Source of the DNA: CALBTQ01 sp036725605 | GTDB lineage: Bacteria > Lernaellota > Lernaellaia > Lernaellales > Lernaellaceae | Direction of reading: 5' to 3' | Assembly: GCA_036725605.1 (NCBI GenBank) | Contig: DAIMDW010000008.1 | Coordinates: 1 to 64,000 of the forward strand | DNA: 64,000 nucleotides | Part shown: in pieces, positions 43,172-52,043 of the stretch | Numbering within the stretch: the first letter of the stretch is position 1 | Layout of the letters: each line of letters starts with the position of its first letter | Position numbers and translations under genes: made by a program | Notes under the pieces: generated by a model | Told to the model about the DNA's origin: nothing | The model's database searches: none | What the model saw: the letters and a program-made list of their open reading frames with translations, nothing else

Positions 43172-44593
43172 ATGAGAGTGGCGCTCATCAACGGTCCGAC
43201 GGCCGACGGCGCGCTGTTCGTGCGCGAAGGCCGGTGCACGCAGCGTTCGGCGATCTGGTCGACGCAGTGGCCGCCGGTCACGCTGGCGTACCTGGCCGCG
43301 ATCGCCTTGCGCGACGGGCACGAGGTCGACCTGTACGATTGCCCGGTGCACGGCCTCTCGTCGAAAACGCTGCTGCGTCGCTTGACCGCGCAATCGCCGC
43401 AATTGTGCGTGCTGGCGATTTCCACGCCCACCTTCGTCGAAGATCTGCAACTGGCGCAGGCCGTCAAAACCGCGCTGCCGGCGGCGACGATCGCGCTGCT
43501 GGGCGTGCACGCCACGGTGGAGGACCTGACGATCCTCACCGCGCACCGCTGCGTCGATTGCATCATCCGCCACGAGCCGGAAGAGACGTTTCGGGAATTG
43601 CTCGCCGCGCTGTCGAGGCATGACGATTTGGCGGCGGTGGCGGGGTTGTCCTATCGCGAGGAAGCGACCGAGCGGCGCAATCCCGACCGGCCGTTCATCG
43701 ACGATTTGAACGCGCTGCCGTTTCCCGCCTGGGAGAAGGTGGACGTCGCCGCGCATCGTCTGCCGTTCAGCCGCCGGCGTTTTCTGATTCTCACGCCGAT
43801 GCGCGGGTGTCCCTATCGTTGTTCGTTTTGCACGGCCGGCGAATATTACGGCCACCGGTTGCGTCCGCGCGACGTGGACAACGTTATCGCCGAAATTCGA
43901 CACGATCGGGCGCGGTGGGGCGTCGACGATTTTTTCATGTGGGCGGAGACCTTCACCATCAAGCGCGACTTTGTATTGGCGCTGTCCGACGCGATGATCC
44001 GCCACACGCCCGGCATCCGCTGGACGTGCAACAGCCGCACCGACACGGTCGACGAGGAAATGCTGCGCCGGATGCGCGCGGCGGGTTGTTGGATGGTGAG
44101 CTTCGGTTTGGAGTCGGGCAGTGCGCCGGTGCTGGAACGGGCCGGCAAACAGTTGCGGCAAACCGATTTTCGTCAACCGTTGGCGCAGGCGCGCCGCGCC
44201 GGCCTGACGACGCTGGGGCATTTCATTTTGGGGCTGCCCGGCGACACGGCCGAGTCGATCCGCGCGACCACCGAGCTGGCGTTGTCGTTGCAGCTCGATT
44301 TCATCCAGGTCTACGCGGCGGCGCCGTTCGTCGGTTCCACGCTGCTGGCGCAGGCGCGCGAAGAGGGTTTGCCGGTCGAGACGAAATTCGCCGCCCTTTG
44401 TCAGGACAAAGCGTCGCTGGCCTTGCCCGGTTTGTCGACCGGCGATCTCGACCGCGCGCGCCGGCGGTTGGTGCGCCGTTTTTATCTGCGACCGCACATT
44501 CTTCTGGCGCTGTTGCGCACCTTTCATCTTGGTCTGGCGTTGCAGGCGGGCCGTCTGGTTTATCGGCTGGTGCGCAAGGCGTTGGGCGATTAA
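43172..44593 (+). CDS. B12-binding radical SAM enzyme (central cluster, second)
   Basis: A 473-residue enzyme with N-terminal B12-type domain (WPPVTLAYLAAIALRDGHEVDLYDC, VLAISTPTFVEDLQLAQAV, IALLGVHATVEDL) and radical SAM motif Cys213, 217, 220 (MRGCPYRCSFC). The barrel includes FFMWAETFTIKRDFV, CWMVSFGLESGSAPVL and LGHFILGLPGDTAESI. The C-terminal 50 residues are basic. It is not closely similar to the lipid-cluster copies. It follows the glycosyltransferase by 19 bases and ends the plus-strand operon; the carbamoyltransferase copy 2 converges on it. Confidence 0.87.
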   Translation: MRVALINGPTADGALFVREGRCTQRSAIWSTQWPPVTLAYLAAIALRDGHEVDLYDCPVHGLSSKTLLRRLTAQSPQLCVLAISTPTFVEDLQLAQAVKTALPAATIALLGVHATVEDLTILTAHRCVDCIIRHEPEETFRELLAALSRHDDLAAVAGLSYREEATERRNPDRPFIDDLNALPFPAWEKVDVAAHRLPFSRRRFLILTPMRGCPYRCSFCTAGEYYGHRLRPRDVDNVIAEIRHDRARWGVDDFFMWAETFTIKRDFVLALSDAMIRHTPGIRWTCNSRTDTVDEEMLRRMRAAGCWMVSFGLESGSAPVLERAGKQLRQTDFRQPLAQARRAGLTTLGHFILGLPGDTAESIRATTELALSLQLDFIQVYAAAPFVGSTLLAQAREEGLPVETKFAALCQDKASLALPGLSTGDLDRARRRLVRRFYLRPHILLALLRTFHLGLALQAGRLVYRLVRKALGD

Positions 44594-44642
44594 ATCCCAT
44601 CCATCATTTCGTGCCTCAAGCCTAAAAATCGTTGGTCGGAAT

Positions 44643-46364
44643 TTATGCGCGTCGGGCGAGGAACGGTCCGAGAATCAGGTAATCCAATTCGGCGACGACG
44701 AAGGCGCGGCAGGCGTCGCGCGCCGTGGCCACGATCGGCTCCTCATGCAGATTGAAACTCGTGTTGACCAGGCAGGGCAGGCCGGAGAGACGATGGTACC
44801 GCTCGAGCAGACAGTACAGCGGCGGATTGTCGGCGGCGCGCAAAATTTGCGGGCGCACCGTGCCGTCGAGATGAACGACGCCCGGGCAATGTTGTTTCAT
44901 CCAGGCGGTGGCGTTGAGGCTGATGGTCATGAACCGCGCCGCTTCCAGCGACGGACACACGCGGTCGAAACACAATGACGCGTAGGGTTCCAGCACGACC
45001 GGCGCGAAGGGCATGTAAGCGGCGCGTCGCAGTTTGGCGTTGAGCATCGATTGCAGTTGCGGATCCTGCGGACGATACAGCACGCTGCGGTTGCCCAGGG
45101 CGCGCAGGCCGTATTCCAGCGGACCGTCGAAGCGCGCGAGAATTTTTCCGTCGTGCAACAGCGCGGCCGCCTCGGCGGCCATGTCCGCCGGCTGCGTGTA
45201 CGTCAAGCGAAATTCATCCAACGCGGCGCGCATTCGTTCGGTCGTGTCTTCCGGGCCGAGAAACAAATGCTCCAGGCGGAACGGCCGCACGTTTTGCCGC
45301 GCGGCCAGATAAGCCAGCGCCGCGCCGAAGGCGATGCCCTGATCGCTCATCGCCGGGTGAATCCACACCGCGTCCACGTGCGGCAATTCGGCGATGCGCT
45401 GATTGACCCGCACGTTGGCGAAACAACCGCCGGCCAACGCGACGCGCCGATGCCCGGTTTCCGCGGCGGCGTGGTCGACGAAGGCCACCAACGCATCTTC
45501 GAACTGTTGTTGCGCGGAAGAGGCCAGGTCCGCCGCCGGCACATCGCGCAACGCGGCGAAGGGCGCGCGTTGGGACGAGCGTCGCCAGCCGAAGGTCGAG
45601 GAAAAGCCGCATTTGTCGGGCGTCAGCGCGAAAAGATTTTGCATCTCGGTCAACGCGGTCGGCCGACCGCTTGCGGCCATGCCGGTCAGCTTGCCGGCCA
45701 GCAGCGGATGGATGCCGGCCAGTTGCGCGACCTCGCCGTAAAATTGTCCGGGCGAATTTTTGGCGGAGACGCCGCGCCGAAACTCGATCGTCGCCTTGCG
45801 GCAGGAAAACACTTTCGCGGCGAAACCGTCGCCGTAGTTGTCGACGGTGACGGCGCAGGCGTCGTCCCAGCCGGAGGTGAAATAGGCGGAGGCGGCGTGC
45901 GCGAAATGATGGTCGACGATCGCCGCCGGTCGGCCCCATCGCAGGCGCAACAACAGGCGGCTGACGGCTTCCATCGCGCCGGCGAACCGCGGCGAGCGGC
46001 AACACCGATCGTGATAGGCGAGCATCAATTTGTGCGGCAGGCCGAACAGATTGTGCTCGAAGGAGGGAAACGCCCGGCCCAGCAGGCGCGGCAAAAGGTG
46101 CGTGCGGTTGCCGAACACCAACAGCGCTTGCTTGTTATGGCGCAGCCCGGACGCTTCTTCCAGCCAACGCAAAGCGGCGCGCGGAAAGCCGCCCTGAAAA
46201 CGGCGGCGCGTCAGGCGCTCTTCGGCCACGGCGTAAATACGACCGGCGGGCGTGATCAACACCGCGTTGGCGTTGGTGTCTTCGTGAAACGCGAAAAGGG
46301 GAACCGGCGGTCGCCATTCCGGCGGCAGCGTCCATGCCTGGATGACCGGCGTTTGATCGTTCAC
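44643..46364 (-). CDS. NodU/CmcH-type carbamoyltransferase, copy 2
   Basis: A 573-residue carbamoyltransferase. N-terminal domain: PLFAFHEDTNANAVLI, AVAEERLTRRRFQGGFPRAA, DHHFAHAASAYFTSGWDDA (His152, 153, 156), LAGGCFANVRVNQ; YrdC-like part: LEYGLRALGNRSVLYRP, YMPFAPVVLEP, VNTSFNLHEEPIVAT. It differs clearly from copy 1 (for instance GLRALGNRSV against GPRALGHRSI), so the two probably modify different positions or substrates. The start GTG 46364 overlaps the stop of the metallo-beta-lactamase gene (GTGA) and has GGAGG upstream. Confidence 0.93.
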   Translation of the reverse strand: MNDQTPVIQAWTLPPEWRPPVPLFAFHEDTNANAVLITPAGRIYAVAEERLTRRRFQGGFPRAALRWLEEASGLRHNKQALLVFGNRTHLLPRLLGRAFPSFEHNLFGLPHKLMLAYHDRCCRSPRFAGAMEAVSRLLLRLRWGRPAAIVDHHFAHAASAYFTSGWDDACAVTVDNYGDGFAAKVFSCRKATIEFRRGVSAKNSPGQFYGEVAQLAGIHPLLAGKLTGMAASGRPTALTEMQNLFALTPDKCGFSSTFGWRRSSQRAPFAALRDVPAADLASSAQQQFEDALVAFVDHAAAETGHRRVALAGGCFANVRVNQRIAELPHVDAVWIHPAMSDQGIAFGAALAYLAARQNVRPFRLEHLFLGPEDTTERMRAALDEFRLTYTQPADMAAEAAALLHDGKILARFDGPLEYGLRALGNRSVLYRPQDPQLQSMLNAKLRRAAYMPFAPVVLEPYASLCFDRVCPSLEAARFMTISLNATAWMKQHCPGVVHLDGTVRPQILRAADNPPLYCLLERYHRLSGLPCLVNTSFNLHEEPIVATARDACRAFVVAELDYLILGPFLARRA

Positions 46365-47119
46365 CGCGTCTCCTCCCGCAGGCGGCCGTTTTCGTCGACG
46401 CGCACCGTGTCGCCCGGTTTGGTCGCGACCACGGTGAAGGGCGCGTTCGCACGGGCGGCCAGATCGGCCAGGTGCGCCGTTCGTCCCGGGTGACGCGACA
46501 GCGGCGGCACGCTCAACCACTCGCCGCCGGGATGAATGGGCACGACCGTGCTCGTTTGCAGATCGGTCGCCGCGCGCAGGGCGTCGGCCGGATCCATCAC
46601 GATGCGCCGCCCGAGTATTTGCGTGCCGCCGACCGGCAGCAGCGACGCCTGCGGTCGATGATTTTGACCGATGCGCACAAAGACGTCGCTGTAGCGGGCA
46701 TCGCCGGCGAACAGCAGCGACAGACCGTGGTGCGTCACGACGTACGCGTTTTCGTACCCCGAATGCTCGACGCGATAGGCGTGGATGCGCCAATCGTCGA
46801 CGGCAAGCGCGTCGCCGTCGCGCATGATTCGCAGATGTTCGACGTTCAGGCCCTGGGCGCGCGCGGCGATTTGCGGCGGGCCGATCAGCCGCCGGCAGGG
46901 GAAGCGCAACCGCGTCATGGCGCGTCGATCGAAATGGTCGCTGTGCGTGTGGCTGACCAGCACCAGGTCGAGCGGCGGCAGTTGTTCCGGCGACAGGCAC
47001 GGACGCACGAACACCGGCAGACCGCGCATGTGGCCGGCGAACCAGGGATCGGTCAGGATCGTTTTCCCGTCCCATTGCAGCAGGCAGGTCGAGGCGCGTA
47101 GGGTGCGAATTTCGATCAT
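46361..47119 (-). CDS. Metallo-beta-lactamase-fold protein (UlaG-like)
   Basis: A 252-residue metal-dependent hydrolase with the short UlaG-like form: CLLQWDGKTILTDPWFAG, the zinc motif SHTHSDHFD, GYENAYVVTHHGLSLLFAGDARY and VVPIHPGGEW. Substrates of this group include lactones, phospholipids (NAPE-PLD) and phosphonates. ATG 47119 lacks a clear ribosome site; a TTG at 47140 is an alternative. Coupled to carbamoyltransferase copy 2, and 86 bases after the 784-residue GT-C-like gene, so the three are likely one operon. Confidence 0.83.
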   Translation of the reverse strand: MIEIRTLRASTCLLQWDGKTILTDPWFAGHMRGLPVFVRPCLSPEQLPPLDLVLVSHTHSDHFDRRAMTRLRFPCRRLIGPPQIAARAQGLNVEHLRIMRDGDALAVDDWRIHAYRVEHSGYENAYVVTHHGLSLLFAGDARYSDVFVRIGQNHRPQASLLPVGGTQILGRRIVMDPADALRAATDLQTSTVVPIHPGGEWLSVPPLSRHPGRTAHLADLAARANAPFTVVATKPGDTVRVDENGRLREETR

Positions 47120-47205
47120 CGGTAAAACATTCCGCCGCAAGTCATTGTCGTTAGAGCGGATCGTAGCGTTTCTGCTCGGAGACCGTCAAACGAGCCGACG
47201 GGCTA

Positions 47206-49560
47206 TCAGCGATTGTTGTGATGCGGCGGCGTCATCGCCAGCCGGCCGCGTCGATCCACCGTGCCGTCCCAGGTGTAAATGCGTCGCGGGAACGTTCGCC
47301 GCACTTCGGAGATGTCGATGAAAACCGGATAGCCGACCTGGAAGGTCACCGCCTCGTTCTCGGTGGTGAACACGTTGAATTTTGAGGCCAGAAAACGAGT
47401 CGGGTCGCGATGCTGATAAAATATGTTGAAGAAAATGAGTTGCTCCTCGGTAACGAACAAGCCGATGACCCGATAGTAGCCGTTGAAGGACGGCCGCAAC
47501 GATTGAATCAGGTATCGATCGCCGGGTTTGAGGATAAGATCGACCGGCGTGTCGTCGTCGGCGCTTAGGGCGATCGGCGGTTGGTCGAACCAGTTGTTGA
47601 GCATCGGCATCTTCACCCGCGCGACGCCGAGCGACTGCATCGTCGGATCCTGCAAAAAATCGTCGGGGACATGCAAAATCGGGCAACCGCTCCGGTGCTG
47701 CATTTTAATGTAGTTGTCCTGCAGGATGATCATGCTGTTGAACGAGCGCAGAATCTCGCGATGCGGCTTGCGCCGGTGGTAACCGAAGTCGGAAAAAAGA
47801 AAATCAGTGAAAAAACCCTTGAGGTGAAAAACGTATTCCATCGCGTTGGCGGCGTTGGGAATGTGATCGAGGTTCGGCCACCAATCCACCGAGGTGATGT
47901 AGTTGCGCTCGAACCGGTGGATGTCGTCCGTTTCCTGCGTGTTGGCGAAAACGATCATCTTGTGATAGTCGGCCATGAGCTTTTTATCTTCGACCGGATC
48001 GCCGGATAAAAGCGACGGCAGATACGTTTCGGTGCGCGGATCGAGGGGAAAGTCCAGCCGCGGCAACAGATGGACGAAGGAAACGACGCCGGCCAGGAAA
48101 ACCGTGAAGGCGATAAGCAGGGGTCGGCGGTCGGGCTTGTATAATACATTATTGAAAAAATATCCCAACCCAAGCACGAACAACGCGCCCATGTGCAACG
48201 ATACGCCCATTTTTTTCGGCTCCATCCAATTGGCTTGAATGGCCAGGTAGGCGAAGATCGTCACGGTCATGGCCACCAACGGCAGCATTTCCCGCCAGCG
48301 ACGATAAACGAGGATCGCCACGCCGGCCAAAGCGAGCGCGGCCAGGATGAAGCCGGATTCTTTGATCACAAACGCGGGGAACATCAGGAAAGTCGGAAAG
48401 GGCGTAAACGGCGTGCGCACCATTTCGGAGAAAAACGGCCAGTTAAGCAGGCCGTGGTAAGTGAATTGATGACCGAAAATGGAATGGGCTATCGGCGGAA
48501 AGTCGGCCCAGCTTTCGTGGGCGAACAACGAGCCCATGGCGAAAATATGATGGACCATGGTCGGAATGCCGAACAGGAACGCCACGATGAAGATCCGCTT
48601 GCTCTTGAGAATCGACCAGCGATAAAGACTCCAATTGACTGCGGCGTAAACGAACAACGGCAACGCGAGTTCGTGCGCTTCGGCGATCAGCCAGGAGGCG
48701 AAAATCCCGATCATCGTCAGCGACGGCTTGGGGACGTTCAACCAGTTGATAAAGGCGATCATCGTCAGCAGCACGATGACGTTTTCGTCGACGATGTGCC
48801 GCGCGAGGAGAATCGGACTGAACACGACGATCAGACCGACCAGCAACGCCGGGTAAAATTTCTCCTTTCGACGATAGATCAACGAAAACGTGGCCAAAAA
48901 CAACAGCGCATGAATGACGACATACGCCAGGTTGAAACCGAACAACTCGAAGAGCGGCACGAAGGAAATGAGAAAAATGATGTTCCCTTCACGTTGCCCG
49001 CGATTGACGATCAATCCGATCAACCGGTTGTTGAGCAGACTCTTGGGCAGTTCGCTGTCGAGAGCTCCCTCGCGATCCGTTTTCGGCTGATCCTCGGTGA
49101 AGGGATTGACCAGATTGACCAGCGTGCCGTTGTAAATGCAATCCGAAAAATTGCGATCGTCGAAGTTGGCGGTGAACGCTCCGCCCACGAGCACAATTGC
49201 CGAAAGGAGCATCGCCGCTTGGCGGCGATTGAGGCAGCGGTTGGTGGTGAACAACGGAAAAATGGTTCGCTTTCGCCACAACGGAATCAGGGTGATCAGC
49301 ACGATCGCCAGGGCGATCAGGATGACGTGGTAGGCGAAGAAAAACAGGTTGTTGATCAGAATGCCGAACACCATCGAAACGAAATAAAATATGGAGCCGA
49401 CAATGAAGATACTGGCGAGAATGCTGTATAATATATATTCATGAGTAAATATTCTTGATTTCTGGAAACGCAGCAGCAACATTCCCGGCAGGAAAAAAAC
49501 GAGCAGAAAGTAAATACAAAACGTCAATATATGTAAGGCCGACGATGCAAAAAAAGACAT
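47206..49560 (-). CDS. Large GT-C-like membrane protein, copy 2
   Basis: A 784-residue protein with about twelve to fourteen membrane helices in the first 500 residues and a soluble domain of about 270 residues at the C-terminus (from about TETYLPSLLSGDP). The segment HGLLNWPFFSEMVRTPFTPFPT parallels GLFNWPFHDHLVRTPHYPFPT of the 490-residue copy, and ANWMEPKKMG parallels ENWEEPKTTF, so both belong to one family. Probably a polyprenyl-phosphate-sugar glycosyltransferase or related membrane enzyme. Base composition is noticeably more AT-rich than its neighbours, which may point to a different origin. Confidence 0.75.
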   Translation of the reverse strand: MSFFASSALHILTFCIYFLLVFFLPGMLLLRFQKSRIFTHEYILYSILASIFIVGSIFYFVSMVFGILINNLFFFAYHVILIALAIVLITLIPLWRKRTIFPLFTTNRCLNRRQAAMLLSAIVLVGGAFTANFDDRNFSDCIYNGTLVNLVNPFTEDQPKTDREGALDSELPKSLLNNRLIGLIVNRGQREGNIIFLISFVPLFELFGFNLAYVVIHALLFLATFSLIYRRKEKFYPALLVGLIVVFSPILLARHIVDENVIVLLTMIAFINWLNVPKPSLTMIGIFASWLIAEAHELALPLFVYAAVNWSLYRWSILKSKRIFIVAFLFGIPTMVHHIFAMGSLFAHESWADFPPIAHSIFGHQFTYHGLLNWPFFSEMVRTPFTPFPTFLMFPAFVIKESGFILAALALAGVAILVYRRWREMLPLVAMTVTIFAYLAIQANWMEPKKMGVSLHMGALFVLGLGYFFNNVLYKPDRRPLLIAFTVFLAGVVSFVHLLPRLDFPLDPRTETYLPSLLSGDPVEDKKLMADYHKMIVFANTQETDDIHRFERNYITSVDWWPNLDHIPNAANAMEYVFHLKGFFTDFLFSDFGYHRRKPHREILRSFNSMIILQDNYIKMQHRSGCPILHVPDDFLQDPTMQSLGVARVKMPMLNNWFDQPPIALSADDDTPVDLILKPGDRYLIQSLRPSFNGYYRVIGLFVTEEQLIFFNIFYQHRDPTRFLASKFNVFTTENEAVTFQVGYPVFIDISEVRRTFPRRIYTWDGTVDRRGRLAMTPPHHNNR

Positions 49561-49627
49561 GTATCCACTCGTCGTTTAATGGGGAGGTGTCCGGTATATA
49601 TTGCAAAAATCGGGAAATGGCAATGGC

Positions 49628-50065
49628 TCATTTTGTCACGCGGGGCGCCGCCGCGGTCATTCGTCGAAAACGGCGGATCAACCACCCGCCGACGACCAGA
49701 TTGCCGACCCCGGCCAGCGGAAAACCGATCGCGCCCCACACCGTGACGCTTTCGCAGAAAATCAGGCAGGTGACGTCGGTCAGCGCGTCGCCGAGGCGGC
49801 ACCCCGCGACGAGCACGAGCAACCACGGCGCGCGTTTCCATCTGAGCAGCGCGATCGCCTGGACGATCATGAACGCCGTCCAATTGGCGGCGCAACGGCG
49901 CAGCAGGCCTTGCGGATCGACGTACGGCGCGCCGTGAAAAAACCGGTACCAGGCTTCGGGGAAGAAAAAGCCCCAGCCACTGAGGATCAGGTCGAAGGCC
50001 ACCAACGCGGCCAGCACCAGCGATACGGTGCGCGGGCGCAAGGCGGGCGGGGCATGATGGTTCAT
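49628..50065 (-). CDS. Small membrane protein with four helices
   Basis: A 145-residue protein, family unknown. Hydrophobic helices: TVSLVLAALVAFDLILSGWGF, FMIVQAIALLRW, WLLVLVAGCRLGDALTDVTC and GAIGFPLAGVGNLVVGGWLI. ATG 50065 is chosen for AGGTGA just upstream; the frame opens to 50110 without a site. It follows the next gene by 26 bases on the same strand. Confidence 0.7.
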   Translation of the reverse strand: MNHHAPPALRPRTVSLVLAALVAFDLILSGWGFFFPEAWYRFFHGAPYVDPQGLLRRCAANWTAFMIVQAIALLRWKRAPWLLVLVAGCRLGDALTDVTCLIFCESVTVWGAIGFPLAGVGNLVVGGWLIRRFRRMTAAAPRVTK

Positions 50066-50091
50066 TTGGTCACCTGCAACAGTCCGGTCGT

Positions 50092-50787
50092 TCATCGATT
50101 CAAAAAACAATACACCGCTTTGCCGACGACGAAGCGGATGGTCAGCAGGTCGCCGAGTTTATCGGCCAGCGCGATCGCCTCCGGTGCCGTATCGGTGGCG
50201 GCGATCAGCTTGGCGATTCGCCCGCCGCGCAGGCCCTGCGGATCGGCGAGCACGAGAAACACGCCCTTGCCGGGACGCGGTCCGTCCGGCCGACGGCCCA
50301 GCGCCTTGGCGAACACCTCTTCGTCCATCACGTGCGCCGCGGTCGCCTGGGGCGATGCGTAGATTTTCTCCAGGCAGTAATTCCAGTACCCCAGGCCGCT
50401 GAAGGGCTTGGCGACGTGATAGGGGTCCAGCGCTTCGCCGCGCAGCAGCGGCGACAGGCGATTCGAGAAGAAAAAGTACCGCCCCGCCGTTTCGCCGGAG
50501 TACTCGAAGGGCGTTTCGTCGGTGAGCGTCACCTGGCTCGGATCGAACTCGTCGGCGCGAAAATAGGCGTCGCCCAAGGGCGCGGGGCCGTCCATCAAAT
50601 CGGCGAGAAATTCGGGCTCGGCCGCGAGTTCCTCCAGATGGGCGGCGAGCACCTGCGCGAGGCCCTTGCGCACGGCGTGATCCTTCTCGCGCAGCAGTTC
50701 CCGCGTTTTGTCGCGAATGAGGCCCAGCAGAAACTTGATTTCCGGGTTGGCGCGCGGTTTGCGAAGCCGATCGGCGGATTTGATCAT
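50092..50787 (-). CDS. Hypothetical soluble protein
   Basis: A 231-residue protein, family not recognised. The N-terminal third is helical and charged (IKFLLGLIRDKTRELLREKDHAVRKGLAQVLAAHLEEL). The middle has YFFFSNRLSPLLRGE and PFSGLGYWNYCLEKIY, the C-terminus is alpha/beta (GVFLVLADPQGLRGG). AAGGA is seven bases before ATG 50787. It heads a small operon with the four-helix membrane protein and is divergent from the Ni/Co importer. Confidence 0.65.
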   Translation of the reverse strand: MIKSADRLRKPRANPEIKFLLGLIRDKTRELLREKDHAVRKGLAQVLAAHLEELAAEPEFLADLMDGPAPLGDAYFRADEFDPSQVTLTDETPFEYSGETAGRYFFFSNRLSPLLRGEALDPYHVAKPFSGLGYWNYCLEKIYASPQATAAHVMDEEVFAKALGRRPDGPRPGKGVFLVLADPQGLRGGRIAKLIAATDTAPEAIALADKLGDLLTIRFVVGKAVYCFLNR

Positions 50788-50893
50788 GGTTTCGTCCTTC
50801 GCTGGGGGAGATGCTTCAGCCTGCCAAGCGCGCCGCGGCCTGTCAATGCGCGGGCCGGGCGGCGCTCCGCGTCCTTGACACGTTCCGGGTGTG

Positions 50894-50920
50894 GTGTTAC
50901 GAAAATGAAATTCGTAATAC
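50894..50920 (+). promoter_or_regulatory. Probable NikR-type operator
   Basis: GTGTTAC-N13-GTAATAC, an inverted repeat of 10 bases per arm (one mismatch) centred 84 bases before the importer start codon. The half-sites and spacing fit the operator GTGTTAC-N13/14-GTAACAC that I recall for Geobacter/Desulfovibrio-type NikR. It would let nickel-loaded NikR repress the importer. No B12 riboswitch-like B12 box is seen here. Prediction from pattern only. Confidence 0.6.
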
Positions 50921-50990
50921 GTTCCGGTAGGCGGGAAATTGGCAACGCGATTTTCCCCGGCGACAATCTTCGAATACAGGTGGTGGCGAT

Positions 50991-52037
50991 ATGCACATGG
51001 CTGATGCTCTGATTTCCCCGGCGGTCGGCGGCGCGATGTGGGCGGCGACGGCGGGCCTGATCGCTTACAGTTCGCGCAAGCTGGCGCTGGAAGCGGACGA
51101 CAAGAAAATTCCGCTGATGGGCGTGACCGCCGCGTTCGTTTTCGCGGCGCAGATGATCAACTTCACGATTCCGGCCACCGGCTCCAGCGGACACCTGGGC
51201 GGCGGCTTGATCCTCGCGGTGCTGTTGGGGCCGCACGCGGCCTTCCTGGCCATGGCCTCGGTCCTGACCGTGCAGGCGCTGTTTTTCGCCGACGGCGGCC
51301 TGCTGGCCTTGGGCTGCAACATTTTCAACCTCGGCTTTTTCTCGTGTTTCATCGCCTATCCGTTGATCTTCAAACCGTTGGCGGCCGCCACGCCCACGCG
51401 CGGGCGGATCATCGGCGGATCGTTGCTCGCGGCGATCGTCGGCCTGCAGTTGGGCGCGTTCGGCGTGGTGCTCGAAACGTTGTTGTCGGGCATCACCGCG
51501 CTGCCGTTTTCCACCTTTGTGTTGTTGATGCAGCCGATCCACCTGGCGATCGGCATCGTCGAAGGACTGGCGACGGCGGCGGTCGTGCTCTTCGTGTGGC
51601 AGGCGCGTCCGGAGATCGTCGCGGCGGCGGCGCAGGCCAAGCCCGTGGACGCGTTGTCGCAGCGCAAGGTGCTCATCGGCCTGGCCGTGGCGACGGTGTT
51701 GACCGGCGCGATTCTTTCCTGGTTCGCTTCGGGACAGCCCGACGGCCTGGAGTGGTCGATGTTCAAAACCTCGGGCCACGAGGAACTGGACGCGCCGGCC
51801 GCCGGCGTGCACGAGTCGCTGGCCGGCGTGCAGGAAAAAACCGCGCTGTTGCCCGACTACGGTTTCCCCGCGAGCGAGGAGGCGGGCGAGGCGGAAGAGG
51901 CCGAAGCCTGGCCGGCTGTGAACGCGGGCACCAGCGTCGCCGGGCTCGTCGGCAGTTTGCTGACGCTGACCCTCGCGGCGTTGATCGCGCTGGCGTTGCG
52001 GCGTCGTCGCGCGGTAGTCGTCGCCGGCTCGCGCTGA
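50991..52037 (+). CDS. cbiM: ECF Ni/Co transporter substrate-binding subunit, CbiM/NikM with fused PDGLE domain
   Basis: Integral membrane protein of 348 residues. The Met-His start (MHMADALISPAVGG) is the metal-binding N-terminus of NikM/CbiM, where the terminal amine and His2 hold the metal; this decides the start. Residues about 1-235 are the six/seven-helix core. The C-terminal part (about 240-348) contains SGQPDGLEWSMFKTSG, a PDGLE/NikN-like domain, and a final membrane helix. The fused NikN-type domain and the NikR-like operator favour nickel over cobalt, although B12 enzymes abound nearby. First gene of a three-gene operon. Confidence 0.9.
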   Translation: MHMADALISPAVGGAMWAATAGLIAYSSRKLALEADDKKIPLMGVTAAFVFAAQMINFTIPATGSSGHLGGGLILAVLLGPHAAFLAMASVLTVQALFFADGGLLALGCNIFNLGFFSCFIAYPLIFKPLAAATPTRGRIIGGSLLAAIVGLQLGAFGVVLETLLSGITALPFSTFVLLMQPIHLAIGIVEGLATAAVVLFVWQARPEIVAAAAQAKPVDALSQRKVLIGLAVATVLTGAILSWFASGQPDGLEWSMFKTSGHEELDAPAAGVHESLAGVQEKTALLPDYGFPASEEAGEAEEAEAWPAVNAGTSVAGLVGSLLTLTLAALIALALRRRRAVVVAGSR

Positions 52038-52043
52038 GGGCGC

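Noticed and set aside
35576..49560. RiPP cluster with radical SAM maturases
   Set aside because: No short precursor peptide gene or RiPP recognition domain was seen; the radical SAM enzymes are of the B12-binding class that acts on lipids, cofactors and small molecules as well.
50788..50990. Cobalamin riboswitch before the Ni/Co importer
   Set aside because: I could find no B12-box-like sequence or matching stems; a short palindrome fitting a NikR site explains the region better.
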